Assembly: GCF_030649675.1 (NCBI RefSeq)
Contig: NZ_JAUTDR010000026.1
Coordinates: forward strand, 1 to 57,623
Direction of reading: 5' to 3'
From: Haliea sp. E1-2-M8
GTDB taxonomy: Bacteria > Pseudomonadota > Gammaproteobacteria > Pseudomonadales > Halieaceae
DNA: 57,623 nucleotides
The notes beneath the pieces were generated by a model. That model was given only the letters and a program-made list of their open reading frames with translations, did no database searches and was not told where the DNA came from. A program made the translations under genes and the position numbers. Below are positions 36,224 through 44,669 of the stretch, in pieces (position 1 is the first letter of the stretch; the number at the start of each line of letters is the position of its first letter).

Positions 36224-36248
36224 AATGGCCATCTAAAAATGGCCATCT
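36224..36248 (+). repeat. Tandem 11-bp repeat
   Basis: AATGGCCATCT occurs at 36224-36234 and 36238-36248, separated by AAA. Each unit contains the palindrome ATGGCCAT. It lies about 60 bases beyond the atpG stop in non-coding DNA. Confidence 0.6.
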
Positions 36249-36306
36249 GTGTATGGTCACCACCCGTATTCATTCATCCCGCCGATGGAAAACGAGGCTT
36301 ACGGTT

Positions 36307-37200
36307 TCAGATTGATGCTGGCCCCGTCAATGCGTCGAAGCCGGATACGACGTCGAAAAGTTCCGCGTCAATGCCGCTCTGGCGGATCCGGTGAAAACTT
36401 CCGTTGAGGTCTTCCAGCAGGGCGTCGATGTTCTTGTCAGCGCGTTGCATCGCCGCTAGACGGCTTGCATTTTCACTGGCCAGCGACTCAGCGCAGGCCC
36501 TGAACAGAGACACGAACAGATACTCGCGGATCAGCGCCCGCAGAGTCGCGGTATCGTCGCCCATCACCTCGGGCAGGTTCCCAGTCGGCCAGGGTAACTC
36601 GACAAGTTTCTGGCGCCAGGTTTCATCCAGGGGCAGCAATCGCTGCTGAACAGGTTCATAAATCGCACTGGAGGTGGGGCGGTTGTAGAAAAGATGAAGC
36701 TCACCGATTTCCCCCTGGCTTTGGTCAGCCTCGCTCTCGATGAGAATCCGCCCAACCAGTGGAGTGATGGCCTGAACGGAATTCGGCACGGCGTGGCGCC
36801 CGGCCAGCGCCAGGCCCGTATCCGCCAGGCGCGCATGCACGCGCTCGCCGACTGTCCACACCCGGTGTTTGCCGGGCAACTCGGCGAGGGCCTGCAACGC
36901 GAAATCAGCCACCACATCGTTAAAGCGTCCAACCAGACCCTGATCCGAGCCGAACACGACCGCGCCGACGGACCCTTCATCGGGATGTGCTGTGCTTTCC
37001 GTGATCGGCGCCGCCGCATTTTTCCGGAAACAGATGCTCAAGCCCAGTTCCACGCTGCGATAGTAGTGGCTCAGGGCGTGCACCGATTGTTCGTATTGGC
37101 CGATGTTCGAGGCGGCCAGGGCCTTCATCGTACGTACGACGGATTGCAGATCGCCGGCGCTGCCGATCTTGCGGCGCAGGCTGGCCGTGGTGTTGCTCAT
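36307..37200 (-). CDS. atpG: N-ATPase gamma subunit
   Basis: Central rotor stalk of F1 (297 aa). The N-terminal coiled coil is SLRRKIGSAGDLQSVVRTMKALAASNI at residues 7-33. A Rossmann-like middle includes GAVVFGSDQGLVGRFND, the conserved GSDxGLxG element. The C-terminal coiled coil is SLFRACAESLASENASRLAAMQRADKNID. It is diverged from housekeeping gamma, as expected for the N-ATPase family, and is the last gene of the operon. Its ATG overlaps the stop of a 32-codon ORF by 4 bases. Confidence 0.9.
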   Translation of the reverse strand: MSNTTASLRRKIGSAGDLQSVVRTMKALAASNIGQYEQSVHALSHYYRSVELGLSICFRKNAAAPITESTAHPDEGSVGAVVFGSDQGLVGRFNDVVADFALQALAELPGKHRVWTVGERVHARLADTGLALAGRHAVPNSVQAITPLVGRILIESEADQSQGEIGELHLFYNRPTSSAIYEPVQQRLLPLDETWRQKLVELPWPTGNLPEVMGDDTATLRALIREYLFVSLFRACAESLASENASRLAAMQRADKNIDALLEDLNGSFHRIRQSGIDAELFDVVSGFDALTGPASI

Positions 37201-37295
37201 GACTGCTCGGCGGCGCCGTCCACAGCCTTGTCCAGACTCGCTGCCATCGTCTTGTCGATTTCAATGTTGCGGTCGGTGTTGATCTGGATTTGCAT
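37197..37295 (-). CDS. 32-codon ORF in the ATPase operon, HPF/RaiA-like N-terminus
   Basis: Reads MQIQINTDRNIEIDKTMAAS and ends LDKAVDGAAEQS. It has a strong AAAGGAG site 6 bases before the ATG, and its stop overlaps the atpG start (ATGA). The first 11 residues resemble the start of HPF/RaiA-type ribosome hibernation factors (MQIQVNTDxNIEG), but the remaining 70 or more residues of that family are missing. It might be a translational coupler for atpG, a truncated passenger gene, or a real micropeptide. Confidence 0.6.
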   Translation of the reverse strand: MQIQINTDRNIEIDKTMAASLDKAVDGAAEQS

Positions 37296-37332
37296 GGTTT
37301 GCTCCTTTGATTGCGTTGAATTGACGATTGGC

Positions 37333-38880
37333 TCAGATCTGGGGGGCAGCTTTGGACAGGAAGTCTTCGAGCGCGGCGCGGCCTATCTCGACGATATTTG
37401 CGCGGTCTTCGTCGCTGAGCTTGTCGGCACCATCGAAGCGCGCGCTTACCTCGTCCGGAATGTCCACCGCCGCTTCGCGCACAGCCTGCTCAGCGGCCGC
37501 AATCTGGTCGAGCGGCACCGGGTCGAATAATTTTGCGGTCAATACCAGCAGGACGGCAATCTGCTCAGGCACCGAGACAGGGGCGAATTCCGGCTGCTTG
37601 AGGCAGGCGCGGATGCGGCGTCCGTAGGTAATGCTCTGGCGGGTGTCGTCATCCAGTCGGGCGCCGTAGCGCGCAAAGTTCTCGAGTTCCTCGAACTGGG
37701 CGTAAGCCAGCTTGAGGTCGCCCGCCACCATGCGGTAGGCCGCCCGCTGGGCTTTGCCGCCGACGCGCGACACGGATTGGCCGACATCGACCGCGGGCAG
37801 CACACCAAGTTCGAACAGCGACGGCGAGAGGTAGATCTGGCCATCGGTGATGGAGATCAGATTGGTCGGAATGTAGGCGGACATGTTCTGCGCCTCGGTC
37901 TCGATGATGGGCAGGGCGGTGAGCGAGCCGCCGCCGCGTTCGTCACTGAGATGCGTCGACCGTTCCAGCAGACGTGAATGGATATAGAAAATGTCGCCGG
38001 GAAAAGCTTCGCGCCCCGGTGGTCGGCGCAACAGCAGGGACAACTCACGATAGGCGCGGGCGTGATGGGTCAGGTCGTCGTAAACGATGAGCACGTCGCG
38101 TCCTGCTTCCATGAAGTGCTCAGCGATGCTGGTCGCGGCGTAGGGCGCGATGTAGGTGAGGCCCGGTGGATCATTGCCTTCTGTTACCACCACCACCGTG
38201 TAGTCGAGTGCTCCCTTCTCGCGCAAGGTGGCTACCACCTTGGCCACGGCGGCCGAGCGCTGGCCGATGGCGCAATAGACGCAGAGGACATCCTTGCCGC
38301 GCTGGTTGAGGATGGCATCGATGGCAATGGCGGTCTTGCCGGTCTGCCGATCACCCAGAATCAATTCGCGCTGGCCGCGCCCGATCGGAATCAGCGCATC
38401 GACCACCTTGATGCCGGTCTGCAGCGGTACGCTGACCGGCGCGCGATCCATGATCGGTGCGGCGGTGCGTTCGATCGGCAGGCGCTTGTCCGATGCGACC
38501 CGTCCCTTGCCGTCGAGGGGTTGGCCGAGCGGGTCGATCACGCGTCCCAGCAAGCCGTCACCCACTGCCACGTCCATCACCCGGCCAGTGCGCTTGACCT
38601 CATCGCCGGCGTGCAACTGCCAGTATTCCCCGAGCAGCACGACGCCGACTTCGTCCGCGTCCACGTTGAACGCGATGCCGAATATCTCGCCGGGAAATTC
38701 CACCAGTTCGTCAAAACCCACGCCGGGCAGGCCGGAGATGCGGGCGATGCCGGTGGAAAGGCTGCTGATCGTGCCGACCTCGCGCAGGGCGAGTTCTGGC
38801 GTGAATGCCTCGCACGTCTTGCCGATGCCGGCAAACGCGCGGTCGAAAACGTGCTGCAGGGTGGCGGGCGGGACGCTCAT
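37333..38880 (-). CDS. atpA: N-ATPase alpha subunit
   Basis: Non-catalytic nucleotide-binding subunit of F1 (515 aa). It has the N-terminal beta barrel, then the P-loop [15 protein letters not shown] at about 181-195, the YCAIGQR region, and the alpha signature region [26 protein letters not shown] at about 284-309. It starts at ATG 38880, overlapping the atpF stop by 4 bases. The order atpF-atpA-atpG without atpH is specific to N-ATPases. Confidence 0.95.
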   Translation of the reverse strand: MSVPPATLQHVFDRAFAGIGKTCEAFTPELALREVGTISSLSTGIARISGLPGVGFDELVEFPGEIFGIAFNVDADEVGVVLLGEYWQLHAGDEVKRTGRVMDVAVGDGLLGRVIDPLGQPLDGKGRVASDKRLPIERTAAPIMDRAPVSVPLQTGIKVVDALIPIGRGQRELILGDRQTGKTAIAIDAILNQRGKDVLCVYCAIGQRSAAVAKVVATLREKGALDYTVVVVTEGNDPPGLTYIAPYAATSIAEHFMEAGRDVLIVYDDLTHHARAYRELSLLLRRPPGREAFPGDIFYIHSRLLERSTHLSDERGGGSLTALPIIETEAQNMSAYIPTNLISITDGQIYLSPSLFELGVLPAVDVGQSVSRVGGKAQRAAYRMVAGDLKLAYAQFEELENFARYGARLDDDTRQSITYGRRIRACLKQPEFAPVSVPEQIAVLLVLTAKLFDPVPLDQIAAAEQAVREAAVDIPDEVSARFDGADKLSDEDRANIVEIGRAALEDFLSKAAPQI

Positions 38881-39659
38881 GAGCTTTCCGGTTCGGCCCT
38901 GGCGGGTGCTTTCAGCAGTTCGCCGACCTGTTTTTCCAGCGTGGCCAGGTAATCCGCGATGCTCCAGGCCACCTTTTGTCCATTCGTGCTGAGTTCGATG
39001 CCGCTGACCAGGTCCGGCGCGGCCTCGAAGCGAACGTGGACTTCAGCCGAGAAGGTTTCGTTGAGCGCATTCTGTATCGCCGCACGCTGCGACTCGGGCA
39101 GTTCGAATGTGCTGCGCACAATGGCCGGTTCCGCCGCGTTCTGCAGGGCCGCGGCGAGGCCTTCCTTCGTCTGCGCGTCCATCTCCCGCAGGCGGCGCAT
39201 GAACACCTCGCCCATGCGCGCTTCCAGACCGGTTTCGGCAAGATCGCCCAGCGTCTTGCGCGTAATGGAAAAAACCTCCTTGCGCGTCAGCCGCGTGATT
39301 TCGTCGTTCAACGCCTGTTGTTCTCGCTCCAAGTCGTCCTGTCGTTTGACGCGCATGTCGTCGGCCGCCTGTCGCGCTTCGTTCATCAGCCGCTGATGTT
39401 CGGCCTTGACTTCCTCTTTTGCCCGACTCAAGCGTTCAGCGTGCTGCCGGTCGAATTCCTCGTTCCTGTGGGCGAACGCATCGCGCTCTGATTTCGCCTC
39501 GATCTTTTTTGCTTCGGCATCCGCGAGTTTAGCCGCAATCCGGGCCTCCCGCGCGTCGATGGCATCGAGAATGGGCTGGTAGAGAAAGCGCTTCAGCAAC
39601 CACACCAGGATGAGAAAGTTGAGCAACTGCGCGCCGACAGTGAACCAGTCGATGAGCAT
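38877..39659 (-). CDS. atpF: N-ATPase b subunit with delta-like C-terminus
   Basis: 260 aa, much longer than an ordinary b subunit (about 156). There is one membrane helix at the N-terminus ([22 protein letters not shown]), then a long charged coiled coil (about 35-150). The C-terminal domain ([44 protein letters not shown]) resembles the C-terminal part of delta/OSCP. This fits the absence of a separate atpH gene: the b subunit itself would tie the stator to F1. Confidence 0.9.
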   Translation of the reverse strand: MLIDWFTVGAQLLNFLILVWLLKRFLYQPILDAIDAREARIAAKLADAEAKKIEAKSERDAFAHRNEEFDRQHAERLSRAKEEVKAEHQRLMNEARQAADDMRVKRQDDLEREQQALNDEITRLTRKEVFSITRKTLGDLAETGLEARMGEVFMRRLREMDAQTKEGLAAALQNAAEPAIVRSTFELPESQRAAIQNALNETFSAEVHVRFEAAPDLVSGIELSTNGQKVAWSIADYLATLEKQVGELLKAPARAEPESS

Positions 39660-39662
39660 GGC

Positions 39663-39944
39663 TTATTTCCCGACGACCTGGGCAATGGCGCTATTCCAGA
39701 ACGGGTTGGCGAAAATGAGGATCATTGAGACCACGAAACAGTAGATGGCCGTGGACTCGATCATCGCCAGTCCGACGAACAGGGTGCGGGTGATGGTGGC
39801 AGAGGCGTCGGGCTGCTGCGCCAGCGAGGTCAGCGCCGTCGCAACTGCGCGACCTTCGCCCAGCGCCGGGGCCATGGTGCCGAAAGCTGTGGTGATGCCG
39901 GCGGTGACAATCGAGGCCACCGCGATAAGGGTCAAGCTGTCCAT
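39663..39944 (-). CDS. atpE: N-ATPase c subunit, Na+-type with two carboxylates
   Basis: 93 aa, two membrane helices that form the rotor ring. The ion site in helix 2 is GLAMIESTAIY with E63, S64, T65 and Y68, the Na+-type ESTxxY pattern. Helix 1 has PALGEGRA with E30 at the position of Gln32 in Ilyobacter c subunits, so each hairpin carries two glutamates, a trait of N-ATPases. I use the ATG at 39944, which gives the usual short periplasmic start. Confidence 0.92.
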   Translation of the reverse strand: MDSLTLIAVASIVTAGITTAFGTMAPALGEGRAVATALTSLAQQPDASATITRTLFVGLAMIESTAIYCFVVSMILIFANPFWNSAIAQVVGK

Positions 39945-39976
39945 TATTGTGTCCTTTGATTGGTAAGTGGATCGTT

Positions 39977-40684
39977 TCAAACATCGTGCGCAGGCACGGA
40001 TTCTGTTTCAGGCCTGGGCTGGTGCGTCCGCGTGGCGGCCGCGATGTAAACCGCGGCTAGAATGCTGAAGATGTAGGCCTGCACCATGCCGGTGAGCAGG
40101 CCAAGCAGGGTCATGACAATGGGAAAAATGAAGGGCGTGATGACCAGCAGGATGGCGATGATCATCGAACCGCTCATCATGTTGCCGAACAGGCGAACCG
40201 CCAGCGCCAGTGTGCGGGAGACTTCGCTGATGAGGTTGAACGGCAGCATGATCACCGTCGGACTCACATAGGATTTGAGGTAGCCGCCCAGGCTCTGCTC
40301 GGCGATGCCGAATAGTGGCACTGCCACCAGGACGCACAGCGCCAGCGCCACCGTGGTCGACAGCGAAGCCGTGGGCGCCTGGAAGCCGGGGATGATGGTG
40401 CACAGGGCCGCCGCAGCGATGAACAGGAAGATCGTGCCGATAAAGGCGAGATATTTCCGTGGCTGGCTGAGGCCGACTTCCTCGATCTGTTTCTCAATGG
40501 CGGTGACGACGATTTCCAGCAGATTCTGCCAGCGGGAGCGCTGCAGATCTCTGGATAGTTTACGCGTGACGAGTTTTGAACCTACCGCCAGCACGAACAT
40601 CAAGCCCCAGGTGAACACGATGGTGGCGTTGAGCTTCACAAAGTCGTATTGCCAGAAGATCATCTCGTCTGGGCTAAGGCGCAT
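39977..40684 (-). CDS. atpB: N-ATPase a subunit
   Basis: Membrane stator subunit that passes ions to the c ring (235 aa, about six helices). The essential arginine is in SRTLALAVRLFGNMMSGSM near residue 165. The C-terminal helices (ITPFIFPIVMTLLGLLTGMVQAYIFSILAAVYI) carry the conserved glutamine. It starts at ATG 40684, overlapping the atpR end by 11 bases. Confidence 0.93.
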   Translation of the reverse strand: MRLSPDEMIFWQYDFVKLNATIVFTWGLMFVLAVGSKLVTRKLSRDLQRSRWQNLLEIVVTAIEKQIEEVGLSQPRKYLAFIGTIFLFIAAAALCTIIPGFQAPTASLSTTVALALCVLVAVPLFGIAEQSLGGYLKSYVSPTVIMLPFNLISEVSRTLALAVRLFGNMMSGSMIIAILLVITPFIFPIVMTLLGLLTGMVQAYIFSILAAVYIAAATRTHQPRPETESVPAHDV

Positions 40685-40991
40685 GTCGGACCTCCGCTGT
40701 TCGTGCGTTGGGGGCGGCGATCGGTGGCGGGGTGAGCCAGGTCACGATGCAACGCGCGACGGCAAATCCGAAGAGACATGCCAGCAGCCGCTGCCAATGA
40801 CCGTCCGCAACAACATAGAATCCAGCGACGACTACACCTGTCCGCAACAGCAAGCTGCCCAGAAACCAAAGCAACGGCCGTTTGGAAGAAACGCCCTTGC
40901 GCACCGTCCACCAGAGGCCGCCGAAGAAAAATGCGCCCATGAGCAGGCCTGCCACCACCGCCGCCAGGCTCAGCATCAAAGCTTCACTCAT
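40674..40991 (-). CDS. atpR: N-ATPase accessory protein AtpR
   Basis: About 105 aa with three hydrophobic segments (LSLAAVVAGLLMGAFFFGGLWW, LLWFLGSLLLRTGVVVAGFYVV, LLACLFGFAVARCIVTWLT). AtpR is found only in N-ATPase operons, between atpQ and atpB, and is thought to help assembly of the c ring or selection of c subunits. The two adjacent ATGs at 40994 and 40991 overlap the atpQ stop; either could be used. Confidence 0.88.
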   Translation of the reverse strand: MSEALMLSLAAVVAGLLMGAFFFGGLWWTVRKGVSSKRPLLWFLGSLLLRTGVVVAGFYVVADGHWQRLLACLFGFAVARCIVTWLTPPPIAAPNARTAEVRHAP

Positions 40992-41311
40992 CATTTGCCT
41001 CCTGTTCTTCTCGCATGGCCTGGTCTTCCCGGGCGATCCAGCGCCAGGCATTGAAACAGCCGATCGCCAGCCCGGCCACCAGCAGCGCCAGCGTCCAGGA
41101 GCGGCCACCCGGATAGTGCTGGTCCAGCCACAGCCCGAGCGCTGCACCGAGCAGCGTCGGGATCGCCACCGACCAGCCGATCAGTCCCATCATGCCGAGG
41201 CCGAACCAGATGCCCGCGGCAGTGTGCCGGCGCGCCCTCAACTTGCGCGTCGCCTTGGCACCGACCTGCCTGGCCAGATCCGGTTGGTTGCTTGAGGGAT
41301 CCTTCGGCGCG

Positions 41312-41319
<8 letters not shown>
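40984..41319 (-). CDS. atpQ: N-ATPase accessory protein AtpQ (AtpI-like)
   Basis: About 111 aa. A charged N-terminal stretch of about 35 residues is followed by two membrane helices (GIWFGLGMMGLIGWSVAIPTLLGAALGLWL and WTLALLVAGLAIGCFNAWRWI). This matches AtpI/AtpQ, a Mg2+-handling or c-ring assembly factor. It starts at ATG 41319 inside the end of atpC and ends inside the start of atpR. Confidence 0.88.
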
Positions 41320-43142
<1,823 letters not shown>

Positions 43143-43145
43143 TCA

Positions 43146-43408
43146 CCCCTGATTCTGCCTGTGCACAGGGCAGGCGCCTGTAGTATGACTCTGCTTCGGC
43201 CGGGGGGATACACCCAGCCCGGTCGGGACATAGGTGGGGTCCGACACCCACAGCTGGTTCGGTCTGTCGGCCTTGAGCTGCCGGTTGACCCGGTCCAGCG
43301 GGCAGGGAGCCGTTTGATCCGCCAGGGTAGTTCGAGCCACCTTGCCCCGGCGCGCCCCCTCTGCAACTGCAGACGAAGCATCAAGCGCCCAACCGTAAAG
43401 GGGCTCAC
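43146..43408 (-). mobile_element. IS3-family transposase (orfB) remnant
   Basis: Two frames of the minus strand read parts of an IS3-type OrfB: FTVGRLMLRLQLQRG, then ARTTLADQTAPCPLDRVNRQ and LKADRPNQLWVSDPTYVPTG. The last stretch leads into the first catalytic aspartate region (LWVSDFTYV in active enzymes). The rest of the element is missing. It lies only a few bases upstream of atpD and may have brought or replaced the operon promoter. Confidence 0.75.
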
Positions 43409-43572
43409 TTTACAGGTTAGTCAATTTTGGGCGGCATTCAACGCCGGTGCTCACACTTAGCGTGTGTTATAGATTTGCGGAGCCTCTTCAGGCCATAGAC
43501 GTTATATGGGGCTGTTCGAGGAATATCGAAAGAATGTGTGTGCAAGTTACTGAATTATATAGAAAAGAGGCG

Positions 43573-43806
43573 GGAGTGTCTGGCCTGCATATGGTTGTGA
43601 CCCCCACGAGTGCAAAGTGCTGGACTCTACGCACGATGGTGGGCGAACGCCGCCGCGAGATTGGGCTGGGAGGCTTCCCCGAGGTGCCACTGGCGGAAGC
43701 CAGCAACAAGGTCCGGGAGCTTAAGGAACAGGTACGGCAGGGCATTGATCCGGTGGAGCGACGCAAGGCCCACTGCACCAAGCTGGCACAGGCTACCGCG
43801 CGGAGC
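43573..43806 (+). pseudogene. Internal part of a tyrosine integrase gene (fragment 2)
   Basis: Reads GVSGLHMVVTPTSAKCWTLR, then ERRREIGLGGFPEVPLAEA and VRELKEQVRQGIDPVERRKA. This is the arm-binding (DUF4102) domain of P4-type integrases, about residues 25-100 of a 400-aa protein. A shifted remnant (CAEIVAAHSWTF) may continue to about 43860. The catalytic domain is absent. Together with the 20-codon start at 36026 it could be the same gene split by the ATPase operon. Confidence 0.75.
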
Positions 43807-43851
43807 CTCAGGTCTATGCGCGGAAATTGTGGCCGCGCACAGCTGGACGTT

Positions 43852-44562
43852 TTACCAAGTGTATTGTTTGTAGCCTCCCAGTTTCCAATAATCAGCGCAG
43901 GTCTTGACGTAACCTGATATCAATTTTGCTAGATAGCTATCAAGGCCTGATAGCTTCTCGATATCGAGTGTTTTGCAAAACTCGGATTCATAGATATCTT
44001 TCAGTTTCGCATGATGTGGAGTGCGATCGTCAACGCACATCTGACTGAACGCGTGGTCGAACATCATTTTGGCGAGCTTTGGATCGACTACGTTAAAGTA
44101 GTTGTCAGTTGCTTGTTTCAAAGGAAAATCCATTTCGTATTCGGTTCCTAGGTGTAAAGCTACCCAACTTGCATGCTCCCAAAACAATCGAATCGCAGCA
44201 CAAAAAGTTTCTTTCATCTGGGTATACTGTGGCGCAGTCTCACCAAATCCACGATCTATAGCAGTGTCCCCGAATTGGTGTCGTAGAACTTCACTGAGCA
44301 CGAACTTAGTATCAGGATTAAGCCAGTGCAGTGATACGAGTGAGCCACTTATTGGTGTGTGTTTTTTATAGATCTCAGTAACTGAATCAAACATGCTCTC
44401 GGGTATCTGTTTGCGCAATTCGGTTCTAAGTGGATCAACGTGCGCCTCAATGAATTTGTACCATTTACCTGTGTTGTCACTGTTGTAGGATTCTGTGACG
44501 TCAGAAGGAATGGCAGGAACAATGATGACGCTGTCTGACAGATGCGATGCTGCTTCATGCAT
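43852..44562 (-). CDS. Hypothetical protein, AT-rich orphan
   Basis: 236 aa with no family that I recognise. It is soluble, rich in Lys, Asp, His and aromatic residues (LFWEHASWVALHLGTEYEMDF, MMFDHAFSQMCVDDRTPHH), without signal peptide or membrane helix. Base composition is clearly more AT-rich than the chromosomal genes around it, which suggests recent acquisition. Its 3' end overlaps the decayed integrase region, so it may be cargo of that element. Confidence 0.6.
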   Translation of the reverse strand: MHEAASHLSDSVIIVPAIPSDVTESYNSDNTGKWYKFIEAHVDPLRTELRKQIPESMFDSVTEIYKKHTPISGSLVSLHWLNPDTKFVLSEVLRHQFGDTAIDRGFGETAPQYTQMKETFCAAIRLFWEHASWVALHLGTEYEMDFPLKQATDNYFNVVDPKLAKMMFDHAFSQMCVDDRTPHHAKLKDIYESEFCKTLDIEKLSGLDSYLAKLISGYVKTCADYWKLGGYKQYTW

Positions 44563-44669
44563 GGCGCTTCACCCGTGGTAAAAAAAAATTACGGCAAGGT
44601 ACCACACCATTGAGCAGTTCGCCCATTAGCTGCAGGACCATTAACTTAATTCCGCTCGGTGCATCCGGT

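Noticed and set aside
35989-36273. Minus-strand frame over the integrase fragment
   Set aside because: Half of it is antisense to the integrase start, and the rest has no known domain or ribosome binding site.
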